Positions 16,648 to 22,965 of a stretch of DNA of 64,000 bases are shown here, one piece after another. Each line of letters starts with the position of its first letter. Position 1 is the stretch's first letter. The notes under the pieces are model-generated. The model was not told the origin of the DNA, ran no database searches, and worked only from the letters and a program-made list of their open reading frames with translations. Made by a program: the position numbers and the translations under genes. Where the stretch lies: assembly GCF_011038655.2 (NCBI RefSeq), contig NZ_CP064954.1:1426001-1490000 (forward strand). Reading direction: 5' to 3'. This DNA is from Corynebacterium lizhenjunii. GTDB lineage: Bacteria > Actinomycetota > Actinomycetes > Mycobacteriales > Mycobacteriaceae.

Positions 16648-17253
16648 TTACTCGGAGGTTTGGGAGTGGGTGATGATTTCGTTGAGGTTGTAGCAGGCTT
16701 TGCCGTGGCTGTCTGTGTGGGTGGTGATGTATCCGGCGCGGCCCCAGTAGGTGATTTGCTTGCGGTCTACTGGTGTGCCGGTGATGGCGGTGACTATTTT
16801 GGCTGCGTGTGCGGCGGTGAAGAGTTGCTTTGATGCTTGGGCGCGGGCGAGGTAGCGTGCGGGGACTTTCTCGCGCGGGGCGCACCGTAAGGCGATGATG
16901 CGGGACTGGCCGCGTAGCTCTTCAAGCAAATCGCTTGCCCAGTTGAGTTCTGAGATGGCTTGTGAGTGGAAGGCGATGAGTTGGCAGAGTCTTGGCGCGG
17001 CCACATCATCATCGGCCAGCTTCACGCCAATGGTGGCGAGTGCTTCGAATGTGACTTCGCGGAGGCGGGTTTCTTGTTCGAGGTAGGTGCACACATACAG
17101 CCAGTTGCCGGGTGTTTGGGGGCCGGGGGTGGGTTTCATGGTGCGGATTTCTGGCTGTGTTGCGGGTGTGTGTTTGAGGGTGTTGAGGGTTGTGTATGCT
17201 GCTGCGAGGTTGCGGGCGGTGTGGCGTAGGGTGTGGTCGTCGCAGGTGGGCAT
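16648..17253 (-). CDS. Unknown early protein with C-terminal MerR-like HTH
   Basis: 201 residues from the ATG at 17253, which has AAAGGA upstream; a longer frame to 17382 would run through repeat sequence. The N-terminal two thirds is helical (residues near 60-120 such as ETRLREVTFEALATIGVKLA). The C-terminus reads TPVDRKQITYWGRAGYITTH with DSHGKACYNLNEI, a winged helix-turn-helix of MerR/excisionase type in which 'W-G-RAGYI' is the wing. It may be a DNA-binding regulator or replication accessory. Not otherwise recognised. Confidence 0.6.
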   Translation of the reverse strand: MPTCDDHTLRHTARNLAAAYTTLNTLKHTPATQPEIRTMKPTPGPQTPGNWLYVCTYLEQETRLREVTFEALATIGVKLADDDVAAPRLCQLIAFHSQAISELNWASDLLEELRGQSRIIALRCAPREKVPARYLARAQASKQLFTAAHAAKIVTAITGTPVDRKQITYWGRAGYITTHTDSHGKACYNLNEIITHSQTSE

Positions 17254-17280
17254 GGTGGGGGTCCTTTCTCGCAGTGGGTG

Positions 17281-17332
17281 GCCCCCTCTTTTTTGGAGGG
17301 CCCCCCTTTGTTTGTTTTGGGAGGGGCGGGGG
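17281..17332. repeat. Intergenic GC palindrome repeat, copy 2
   Basis: Contains GGAGGGCCCCCC and TTTTGGGAGGGGCGGGGG, closely matching the tail of the copy at about 16,600-16,645. It lies between the 56-residue membrane protein gene and the MerR-like HTH gene. Function unknown; possibly a termination or protein-binding element reused between early genes. Confidence 0.4.
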
Positions 17333-17503
17333 TTAGGTATCTTCCCGGTTTTCACGTTCAAAATACTCGGTGAAGGCAGCAAGCATGCGGTATTCCTGTT
17401 GGCAGATTTTGCGGTGGGTGCGGATGATGGCGGTTTTCTCAGCGAGGTAGATAAGGGTCATGGAGATTATGGTGCCGATGATGAAGTAAACGATGTGTTC
17501 CAT
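17333..17503 (-). CDS. Small single-span membrane protein
   Basis: A 56-residue protein opening MEHIVYFIIGTIISMTLIYL, one membrane span with the N-terminus outside or buried and a charged helical tail (RTHRKICQQEYRMLAAF, then EYFERENRED). An AGGAG site precedes the ATG at 17503. It lies 16 bases before the RusA stop in the same early transcript. Size and topology resemble small phage membrane proteins of unknown role. Confidence 0.6.
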   Translation of the reverse strand: MEHIVYFIIGTIISMTLIYLAEKTAIIRTHRKICQQEYRMLAAFTEYFERENREDT

Positions 17504-17519
17504 GTGGTTGTCTCCTATT

Positions 17520-17927
17520 TTAGGTGGTGGGGGTGATGGTGCATTTGACGCCGGTCCATCCGGTGGGGTGGTAGCGTTTGCTGATTGTCCAGTCGGTGAT
17601 GCGGGCGTCGTCTTTGATGATTCTGGCTTGGGTGAGGGCGTCGCCTAGGGCGCGGGCTAGTTTGTCGAGGTCTGGGGTGACTGCGGGGTGGGGGAATTTT
17701 GGTTTTTGGGGTTTTGGCATGTAGAAGGTGGCTGTGATGTGTAGGGGTTGGTTGAGTGGGGGTCCTTTGTATTGGTTGCGCATGTGGAGTATGAGGGTGT
17801 TGCGCCAGGTGGGGAGTTTTTTGGATTGTTCTATCATGCGGCCGTTGCCGATGTGGCGTTTGCTGCCTTGGGGGGCGGGGTGGCCTTGGATGTGGAGGTG
17901 GATGGGGGGTGTGTTGGTCTCATTCAT
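17520..17927 (-). CDS. RusA-like Holliday junction resolvase
   Basis: 135 residues with the RusA pattern: a GHPAPQGSKRHIGNGRMIEQ loop, the WRNTLILHM helix, a strand ending in MPKPQKPKFP, then PDLDKLARALGDALTQARII followed by KDDARITDW, containing the catalytic acidic residues. RusA cuts four-way junctions arising in phage replication and recombination, matching the nearby RecT and exonuclease genes. First gene of a minus-strand run whose start faces the plus-strand cassette at 17.95 kb. Confidence 0.88.
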   Translation of the reverse strand: MNETNTPPIHLHIQGHPAPQGSKRHIGNGRMIEQSKKLPTWRNTLILHMRNQYKGPPLNQPLHITATFYMPKPQKPKFPHPAVTPDLDKLARALGDALTQARIIKDDARITDWTISKRYHPTGWTGVKCTITPTT

Positions 17928-17941
17928 TCTTAGCGCCTAAC

Positions 17942-17970
17942 TTGACGTACGTCTAATATGCTGTATAATG
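17942..17970 (+). promoter_or_regulatory. Promoter of small-gene cassette 1
   Basis: TTGACG, a 16-base spacer and TATAAT, followed after 25 bases by an ATG with AAAGGAGGTG upstream. Close to consensus for a housekeeping sigma factor, and pointing away from the RusA gene. Confidence 0.7.
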
Positions 17971-17993
17971 GGAGGTATGAAAGGAGGTGAACA

Positions 17994-18116
17994 ATGGAAA
18001 CGATAAAGGAACTGCTCCTCACCCTCATTGGTGTATATCTCGCACTCAGCGCAGACCGCCGCGCCTGGTACAAAGCCAAGCACCGCACCAACAAGGAGAA
18101 GCCAGAAAACAAGTAG
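17994..18116 (+). CDS. Small membrane peptide, cassette 1 first gene
   Basis: A 40-residue peptide: METIKELLLTLIGVYLALSA is one amphipathic/hydrophobic span, followed by a strongly basic tail rich in Arg and Lys. A strong GGAGGTG site lies 6 bases upstream. A nine-codon frame (17978) overlaps its start and could modulate translation. The counterpart at 36512 has the same position and topology but almost no sequence identity. It could be a leader peptide, a type I toxin-like peptide or a membrane effector; nothing decides this. Confidence 0.6.
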   Translation: METIKELLLTLIGVYLALSADRRAWYKAKHRTNKEKPENK

Positions 18117-18118
18117 CA

Positions 18119-18166
18119 CCCCTGGTTCTGGAAGTACCAACCATCCAGAACCGGGGGCGCTGCCCC
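18119..18166 (+). other. Double-hairpin RNA element, cassette 1
   Basis: Immediately after the first cassette gene, CCCC-T-GGTTCTGGA pairs with TCCAGAACC-GGGG; the same G run can instead pair with downstream GCCCC (GGGGC GCT GCCCC). The two stems compete for the G run. An element with the same GGTTCT/AGAACC core and the same overlapping second stem stands in the same place in cassette 2. It may be a terminator, an attenuator or a processing site. Confidence 0.55.
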
Positions 18167-18189
18167 TCAAATCTAACACGGAGGAACCC

Positions 18190-18330
18190 ATGTCAAACAA
18201 AGAAGACCTACTACTAGCAGCCCTAGGGATAGCCCTAATCTGCCTATCCGCAGGCCCCATACTCGCCATTGGCGTCGCCACCATATTGGCCATATCGGCC
18301 TACCTGCGTCACCGCAAGGCAGGCAAATAA
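18190..18330 (+). CDS. Small membrane protein, cassette 1 second gene
   Basis: A 46-residue protein with a long hydrophobic core (LLLAALGIALICLSAGPILA then IGVATILAISAYLR), enough for one long or two short spans, ending in HRKAGK. CGGAGGAA precedes the ATG. Its stop overlaps the start of the HTH gene (TAATG), so the two are translationally coupled, exactly as in cassette 2. Confidence 0.65.
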   Translation: MSNKEDLLLAALGIALICLSAGPILAIGVATILAISAYLRHRKAGK

Positions 18331-18551
18331 TGCGCCCGGGATTCATCGACTGGGACACCAACCGGGAACTGTGGCCCGCCGAACAGTGCGCAGCACATTG
18401 CGGGATTGTGCGCTCAACATGGACCACATACGTCGCCCGTGGCCAAGCCCCCGCCTCGGTTGCGCGCTTTCATGGCACAACACTGTGGAGTGCCAGTGAA
18501 GTTACCGCATGGCATGCAGCCCGCCCCTCACAAGACAGGAACGCAGACTAG
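18330..18551 (+). CDS. HTH protein (excisionase-like), cassette 1 third gene
   Basis: 73 residues: a CAAHCGIVRSTWTTYVARGQ helix-turn-helix with PA and W-S-ASEV wing, as in Xis/AlpA-like DNA-binding proteins. It is a clear paralogue of the 75-residue protein at 36794: both share DT-RELW, CAAHCGI, STWTTY, the wing and the AWHAARP ending, about half of all positions. This copy has no integrase beside it, so excision is unlikely to be its job; it might regulate the cassette or compete for the other copy's sites. Confidence 0.7.
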   Translation: MRPGFIDWDTNRELWPAEQCAAHCGIVRSTWTTYVARGQAPASVARFHGTTLWSASEVTAWHAARPSQDRNAD

Positions 18552-18569
18552 ACACCCTGGGCGGTGTGT

Positions 18570-18968
18570 TCATAGTCCGTTCCTTGTGGTGGTCTCACAC
18601 CAGGTTTGCCAGTCCTCTAGGAGTTTGAGCATGTAGCGTATGCGTGCCACTACCTCCGGGATGGGGATCAGGTCCATATCGAGCGTGACTGTGGTGTCGT
18701 TTTTCAGGGTTAGGGTGATGCGTTCCTCGTCGATGAGGGGGCGGCCGTCTTCCTTGATTAGGGAGGTTTCATGCCTGATGAGCACGTCATCAATGCCGCC
18801 GTGGGTGATGCTGTAAGCGGCGTGGCTGTGTACAAACTGTGCTGTGTTGAGCTCGTCGTATTTCTTGGTGGGTTCTTGTTTTTTGAGCTCGGCCATGATT
18901 GCGGTGATGCGCTGGGCGTAGCGGCCGAGGGTTTCCTGTTGCTTGGGGGTGCATTTATTGGTTTCCAT
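18570..18968 (-). CDS. Small acidic phage protein, family with the next gene
   Basis: 132 residues, unknown function. It opens with a TPKQQETLGRYAQRI helix and has a central beta region (RITLTLKNDTTVTLDMDLIP) followed by a PEVVARIRYMLKLLEDW helix. The neighbour at 18955-19347 has the same blocks (TPAQQEQLDYYATRA; DDAKIIINIDNQPISKVVKR), so the two are tandem paralogues. The 3' end is convergent with the cassette 1 HTH gene. The stop and start of the pair overlap by 14 bases. Confidence 0.6.
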   Translation of the reverse strand: METNKCTPKQQETLGRYAQRITAIMAELKKQEPTKKYDELNTAQFVHSHAAYSITHGGIDDVLIRHETSLIKEDGRPLIDEERITLTLKNDTTVTLDMDLIPIPEVVARIRYMLKLLEDWQTWCETTTRNGL

Positions 18969-19347
18969 TTTCGATTTCCTCCATGATTCGGGGCATGTCC
19001 TGTATGCGCTTGACTACCTTGCTGATTGGTTGGTTGTCAATGTTGATTATGATTTTCGCGTCGTCTTCCAGGCTGTTGATTTGGATTGACTCCGCTATGC
19101 AGGGGGTACCGTCGCGAGTGATGTGAGGACTGGAATAATCGAACATGTAGTCCCAAAAGACTTCCATTTGAATCGCCATAGCGAGCTCTATCTGGTCATA
19201 GCTTCGATGCTCAAGCATTTGGGCCAGATATTCAGGTATGACGCCTACAGCTTCAAAGATGGCGAGTGCGCGGGTCGCGTAGTAGTCGAGTTGTTCCTGT
19301 TGTGCGGGGGTGAGTGGGGGCCTCATCCATGGTTCATTGTGGTTCAT
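18955..19347 (-). CDS. Small acidic phage protein, tandem paralogue
   Basis: 130 residues, unknown function. TPAQQEQLDYYATRALAIFE near the N-terminus and the DDAKIIINIDNQPISKVVKR block followed by IQDMPRIMEEIE match the downstream gene. A shorter relative with only the TPEQQERYHELADHW opening is at 27129-27491. A predicted helix-strand-helix fold could form an inhibitor-like small protein. The repeated retention of this family in one prophage suggests a useful role. Confidence 0.6.
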   Translation of the reverse strand: MNHNEPWMRPPLTPAQQEQLDYYATRALAIFEAVGVIPEYLAQMLEHRSYDQIELAMAIQMEVFWDYMFDYSSPHITRDGTPCIAESIQINSLEDDAKIIINIDNQPISKVVKRIQDMPRIMEEIENGNQ

Positions 19348-19363
19348 TGTTTATCGCCTTTCA

Positions 19364-20071
19364 TCAGTTGGTTTCGTTGGCCTCTTTGGCCCATTGTTGT
19401 GCGCGGGTGGTGATGAGGGTGTGGGCTGCCTGGTATTCGGCTATCCATTGGGTGGTGGTTTCGGGGTCTTTGTGCCAGTGTTTGGCGCGGTAGTGGACTT
19501 CGTCCATCATGGCCTCGAGGGTTCCGGTCCAACAGCCTATGGTGATTTGTGTGCCGCCGGTGTGGGTGGGGGTGGCGGTGAGGGTGTGGTTTTCGCTGCC
19601 GATGGTTCCTATGGTGAGTAGGTGGCGCATGGTGGACACTTGGGCTTTACCGCGTATGCAGGCACTGTTGGATACCTGGGCGTTACCGGTCACGCGGGCG
19701 TTACCGGATACCTGGGCGAAGCCGTACACTCGGGCGTCACCAGCCACGTGGGCGTCACCGTACACGTGGGCATTACTGAACACCTGGGCATAACCGTATA
19801 CGCGGGCGTCACCGTACACGAGGGCATTACCAGACACGAGGGCGCCACCAGCCACACGAGCATCACTGAACACGCAGGCATCACCGGACACGCGGGCCTC
19901 ATCGGCTACCCAGGCGCGATCTTGGAGGTTGTCGGCACTTTGGATGTAGCCGCCTAGGTCGCCTGCTTTGACGCCGTGGTGTGGGAGGTCTTTGGTGGCT
20001 TGGATGCGGTAAAGGGTGACGCCGCTTAGGGTGGTGATGGTGTCATCGGTGAGGGTGAAGTGATTGCTCAT
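19364..20071 (-). CDS. Left-handed beta-helix (hexapeptide-repeat-like) protein
   Basis: 235 residues. After a short cap (residues 1-45, ending in GDLGGYIQSADNL) there are about 16 imperfect hexapeptides between residues 52 and 145 of the type A-x-V-x-G-D/N (DARVYGYAQVFSNAHVYGDA and similar), predicting a left-handed parallel beta-helix. The rest is a mixed domain with CWTGTLEAMMDEVHYRAKHW. Proteins of this kind occur in many phages without known function. The gene begins ATG 20071 with AAAGGAACC upstream and overlaps nothing. Confidence 0.72.
   Translation of the reverse strand: MSNHFTLTDDTITTLSGVTLYRIQATKDLPHHGVKAGDLGGYIQSADNLQDRAWVADEARVSGDACVFSDARVAGGALVSGNALVYGDARVYGYAQVFSNAHVYGDAHVAGDARVYGFAQVSGNARVTGNAQVSNSACIRGKAQVSTMRHLLTIGTIGSENHTLTATPTHTGGTQITIGCWTGTLEAMMDEVHYRAKHWHKDPETTTQWIAEYQAAHTLITTRAQQWAKEANETN
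19650..19920 (-). repeat. Degenerate 18-base coding repeats of the beta-helix
   Basis: The DNA shows short, imperfect, in-frame repeats around GTGGCTGGTGACGCCCGTGTAC-like units corresponding to the hexapeptides of the protein above. Such stretches are prone to gain or loss of repeat units. No separate function is implied. Confidence 0.5.
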
Positions 20072-20092
20072 TGGGGGTTCCTTTCTTGGGGG

Positions 20093-20308
20093 TTAGGTGG
20101 TTTGTTGGCGGCGTTTGAGGGCTTTGTTTCCGGCGCCGGTCATGAGGGTTTGAGGTAGTTGGGTTCCGTTTATGACGAGTTGGTAGATGAGTGTTTGGGG
20201 TGTGATGTTGAGTTTTTTGGAGAGTTCTTTGATGGCTGTGTGGGGGTCGAGGAGGGTGGCGAAGTGTGTGTATTCTTCGCAGAGGATGTGGGGGTCTGGT
20301 GTGGTCAT
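20093..20308 (-). CDS. Small HTH-like phage protein
   Basis: 71 residues starting MTTPDPHILCEEYTHFATLL; the ATG at 20308 has GAAAGGAC upstream, while longer frames run through poorly coding sequence. The segment AIKELSKKLNITPQTLIYQL resembles a helix-turn-helix, and the C-terminus is basic (NKALKRRQQTT). It probably binds DNA and may regulate early genes. Unrecognised family. Confidence 0.55.
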   Translation of the reverse strand: MTTPDPHILCEEYTHFATLLDPHTAIKELSKKLNITPQTLIYQLVINGTQLPQTLMTGAGNKALKRRQQTT

Positions 20309-20502
20309 TGGTTGTTGTCCTTTCGGTTGTGTGTTTGGTTTTTGGGGGTTGTGTTTTTGGTCTATGTGGTGGTGGGGTTCCCTTCTGTGATTGTGGCGCG
20401 CTGTGTGCCCGTTTGCGGGGTTGAAATGTGCTCTCGGCATACCGGTGCCAGCGGGGGGCTGTTTGTGCGCCTGCGGGCCTCCTGGGCATGTTTTTGAGGG
20501 TG

Positions 20503-20640
20503 TTAGGTGTTGGTGTCCCACCGGTTTTCTCGCCAGGTGTCAAAGATGGCGTCGCACTGGCATGGGGTGACTTCGCACACAGTGCAGGGTGGGGGTTGGT
20601 CCTGTGGTGGGTTCCACACGCACGGAATGTCATCGCTCAA
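20503..20640 (-). CDS. Small Cys-rich (zinc-binding-like) protein
   Basis: A 45-residue protein from a TTG at 20640 that overlaps the stop of the replication gene (TTGA). It contains CTVCEVTPCQCD, a CxxC...CxC cluster with two further Trp-rich segments. The overlap, conserved-looking end (TWRENRWDTNT) and lack of stops support translation. It may be a zinc knuckle protein acting with the replication protein, but the evidence is only contextual. Confidence 0.45.
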   Translation of the reverse strand: MSDDIPCVWNPPQDQPPPCTVCEVTPCQCDAIFDTWRENRWDTNT

Positions 20641-21488
20641 AATGGGCCTCCTGCCTGGGGTTTATGGTCACATTTGACTGCTGGGTTTGTGCCCACCACC
20701 CAGCCGGTGGCGTCGCACCGGTCGCACGCGTCGATGGTGGCCCGGCGGGCTCTTTTGGCCTGCTCAGCCGCTGTTTCGGCTTGGTGGGCTTGGGCGGCCT
20801 CGTCGATGAGCACCCGCAGCAAGCCGGGCCCCTTGGGCTCATCGCGGCGGCCGAACTCGGCCAACCCGGCACTGATTGCCGCCTCCGGCACACCCGCCTG
20901 GCGGGCGCGGCGCGTAGCCGCCGCAAGCCCGTCGAGAGAAATCCCGCCGCCACTGGCGCCCGCGCCCTGATCACCGTCACATGGCTGGCCAGAGAAACCA
21001 CCAGGGGACGGGTCGGGACGGGTCGGGACGGGGAAGCGTGACAACCCCTGTGACTCACGCGGGGTGTCACGCGGGGTGTCACGCGGGGTGTCACGCGGGG
21101 TGTCACGGCGTGACAAATCAGCATCATCACTGGCAGGCGCGTTTTTGCGTGTTCGATTTGCGCGCCAATTGCGTTGCCGTTCGCGTTCTATTTGACGCTT
21201 TTCGTTCACCTGATCACGCGACGGTTGCATGTCAAACCAATCATGAAATGCATAGCAAACAGCACCAGAATCGTCCTTCAATTTGACCCACAACCCCGCA
21301 TCAACCAGAGCCTGAACCTGCGCCCGCGTCCCACCAATCGCACGAACCCGCTTCGCCGAAATCACCCCATCAGTCAAATGCTTCGCACACCACGAACCCG
21401 CCGTCAGCCACAACCCCCGCGCCGCCATACCAACCTGCTCTATTTTGGGGTGGTCATAAAACCCATCATCAACCTTGAACCAAGCCAC
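20637..21488 (-). CDS. Helix-turn-helix replication initiator-like protein
   Basis: 283 residues from the GTG at 21488, which follows a GGGGG site by eight bases and the stop of the preceding gene by one base. The N-terminus (VAWFKVDDGFYDHPKIEQVG then RGLWLTAGSWCAKHLTDG) is the winged-helix typical of phage replication initiators and DnaD-like organisers. The middle is basic and carries four tandem DTPR units encoded by 12-base DNA repeats; the C-terminus has a CDRCDATGW zinc-like motif. Lambda-like phages often place their origin inside this gene. Codon bias flips between its halves. Confidence 0.72.
   Translation of the reverse strand: MAWFKVDDGFYDHPKIEQVGMAARGLWLTAGSWCAKHLTDGVISAKRVRAIGGTRAQVQALVDAGLWVKLKDDSGAVCYAFHDWFDMQPSRDQVNEKRQIERERQRNWRANRTRKNAPASDDADLSRRDTPRDTPRDTPRDTPRESQGLSRFPVPTRPDPSPGGFSGQPCDGDQGAGASGGGISLDGLAAATRRARQAGVPEAAISAGLAEFGRRDEPKGPGLLRVLIDEAAQAHQAETAAEQAKRARRATIDACDRCDATGWVVGTNPAVKCDHKPQAGGPF
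21004..21033. repeat. 10-base tandem repeat in initiator gene
   Basis: GGGACGGGTC is repeated about three times in tandem, encoding a Pro/Thr/Arg/Asp-rich linker on the minus strand. It lies 20 bases from the 12-base iterons, and both together could form a replication origin. Confidence 0.5.
21051..21116. repeat. 12-base iterons inside initiator gene (candidate origin)
   Basis: TGTCACGCGGGG is repeated three times exactly, preceded by a variant (TGACTCACGCGGGG) and followed by TGTCACGGCGTGACA, an inverted pair. The repeats encode DTPR units. Tandem iterons within the initiator gene are the arrangement of the lambda O origin, so this is the best replication origin candidate in the prophage. 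Confidence 0.5.
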
Positions 21489-21489
21489 A

Positions 21490-21636
21490 TCATTCGCCCC
21501 CTTCACCAGTATCAAGCCTGTAAACAATCCTGGCCACCGCCAACACCGTCACAGGCGGCAAATACACATCAACCTTCGCGGCCTGCTCCATCACACCCAA
21601 CACATAAGGCACAAGCACCTGCGGAATCTTGCTCAT
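21490..21636 (-). CDS. Small protein between methyltransferase and initiator
   Basis: A 48-residue protein opening MSKIPQVLVPYVLGVMEQAA; its ATG shares one base with the methyltransferase stop (TGATG) and its own stop is followed one base later by the initiator GTG. This tight coupling on both sides argues that it is translated. No family recognised; mostly helical with a short acidic end. Confidence 0.5.
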   Translation of the reverse strand: MSKIPQVLVPYVLGVMEQAAKVDVYLPPVTVLAVARIVYRLDTGEGGE

Positions 21637-22394
21637 CACACACCCCACAACGGCAACGTCGCCCCACCAATCGGCCTCATCTTTTCCTCAAAGGCCTGGC
21701 AGAACTCTTTCTTAATCTCAAACCCATACCCCTTGCGCTGCATATTCTCCGCCGCAAGCAAGCTGCTACCACTACCAGCACACGGGTCGATGACCACATC
21801 ACCAGGGTTAGTGAACAAATCAACGAACTTCTCCAACAAAGGCACCGGCTTTTGCGTAGGGTGCACCTTGGGAACATCCCGGTAATCCCGTGGCCAATCA
21901 ATAATGTTCATGACCATGCGCCCATGATTGTTAAACATCGGCAGCTTGTCCCGGTAGAACAACAAAGCGTATTCCGCGTTGCCCACAATCCGCATATTGG
22001 CCTTAAGCACCTGCGGGCTGGTGCGCTTGCGCAACACCAAATTAATGTAGCCACCAAACCCGGCCTTGCGGGCGGCATCAATCAACAGCATTTGCTGCTC
22101 AAAGGCACAAAACACCAACATGGCAGGCGCCTGCCCCTTAGCCTTCGGTTCCGGCTTGAGCATGCGGGAAGCGAAATGCATGAACTCCGGCACGTTGAAA
22201 TTGAGGTCAGTGTCAAAAAATTGTGTGTCCGCTAGCTTGGATTTCCCATTTTTGCGGTCGCCATCTACATACCACTTGGGGTTGGACCCGTAGGCGTTTT
22301 TGCCCAGGTTGTAGGGGATATCCGCAATGATGAGCTGAGCCTTGGGGAGGTTGTAGCGTTTGAAGTTTTGGAAGTGGTCGTTAAAAAGTTCCAT
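21636..22394 (-). CDS. Beta-class DNA (adenine/cytosine-N4) methyltransferase
   Basis: 252 residues. The catalytic motif IV is ADIPYNLG (residues 24-31), a D-x-P-Y variant, and the AdoMet-binding motif I is DPCAGSG (203-209), placed C-terminal; this order defines the beta class of amino-methyltransferases. HPTQKPVPLLEKFV (178-191) is the helix usually preceding motif I. There is no adjacent restriction enzyme, so it is an orphan that may protect phage DNA from host restriction or mark replicated DNA. Target sequence cannot be read. Confidence 0.88.
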   Translation of the reverse strand: MELFNDHFQNFKRYNLPKAQLIIADIPYNLGKNAYGSNPKWYVDGDRKNGKSKLADTQFFDTDLNFNVPEFMHFASRMLKPEPKAKGQAPAMLVFCAFEQQMLLIDAARKAGFGGYINLVLRKRTSPQVLKANMRIVGNAEYALLFYRDKLPMFNNHGRMVMNIIDWPRDYRDVPKVHPTQKPVPLLEKFVDLFTNPGDVVIDPCAGSGSSLLAAENMQRKGYGFEIKKEFCQAFEEKMRPIGGATLPLWGV

Positions 22395-22403
22395 TTATTC
22401 GGC

Positions 22404-22456
22404 CTTAGACTAATTGGTCTAGGTTGTGGGTAGGGGTTATTGGGGTCCCCTACCCC
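22404..22456. terminator. Hairpin pair between ssb and methyltransferase
   Basis: TAGAC...GTCTA and a 9-base-pair stem GGGTAGGGG/CCCCTACCC lie in the 85-base gap between the ssb stop and the methyltransferase start. Without a clear U run it may be a processing hairpin or weak terminator separating two early sub-operons. Confidence 0.4.
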
Positions 22457-22479
22457 ACCTAAATTATCGAAAATGGTGG

Positions 22480-22965
22480 CTAAAAGGGTGGTTGTTCAGA
22501 CCCCTGCCCAAACCCACCAACACCAGACTGGCCACCAACAGGGGCAGGCTCACCCCACCCACCAGAATCCGACCCGCCGCCACCATCAGACTGCGAGCCC
22601 ACAGACTGCGAGCCACCAGAGGCAGCAGCAGGAAGCACCGCCACATCCACCGCCTCAATCCGCAACCGCGACCGCTTCGCCCCCGTAGCCTTATCCTGCC
22701 ACCGGTCCAACACCAACTTGCCAGACACCATCACCGGCCGACGCCCACCACGCATAGCCTCAACAAAATTCTGAGCCTTCTTACGCCACAACGTCACCGG
22801 CACAAACACCGCACCATCCTGGTCCTGCACCCACGAATTCGTCGACGCATCCCACTGCGACTGATTATGCGCCACCGTAAACGACACCAGCGGAGTGCCA
22901 TCACTGGTATACCGCAACACCGGATCCTCAGTCAGATTGCCACTAATCACCACATGATTAGCCAT
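22480..22965 (-). CDS. ssb: Single-stranded DNA-binding protein
   Basis: 161 residues starting MANHVVISGNLTEDPVLRYT, the standard SSB opening; the ATG at 22965 is chosen over a longer frame because it matches the family. The OB fold (SFTVAHNQSQW, FVPVTLWRKKAQNFVEAMRG, VMVSGKLVLDRWQDKATGAK) is followed by a Gly/Ser/Gln-rich tail ending EQPPF, a protein-recruiting tip without the usual run of acidic residues. It overlaps the RecT gene by 8 bases and acts with it in recombination and replication. Confidence 0.9.
   Translation of the reverse strand: MANHVVISGNLTEDPVLRYTSDGTPLVSFTVAHNQSQWDASTNSWVQDQDGAVFVPVTLWRKKAQNFVEAMRGGRRPVMVSGKLVLDRWQDKATGAKRSRLRIEAVDVAVLPAAASGGSQSVGSQSDGGGGSDSGGWGEPAPVGGQSGVGGFGQGSEQPPF

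Noticed and set aside
21051..21116. CRISPR-like array at the tandem repeats
   Set aside because: Repeats are 12 bases with no spacers and lie in a reading frame; iterons fit better.
21174..22235. 353-codon plus-strand frame over the methyltransferase
   Set aside because: Complement of the methyltransferase and initiator genes; low-complexity, no motifs.
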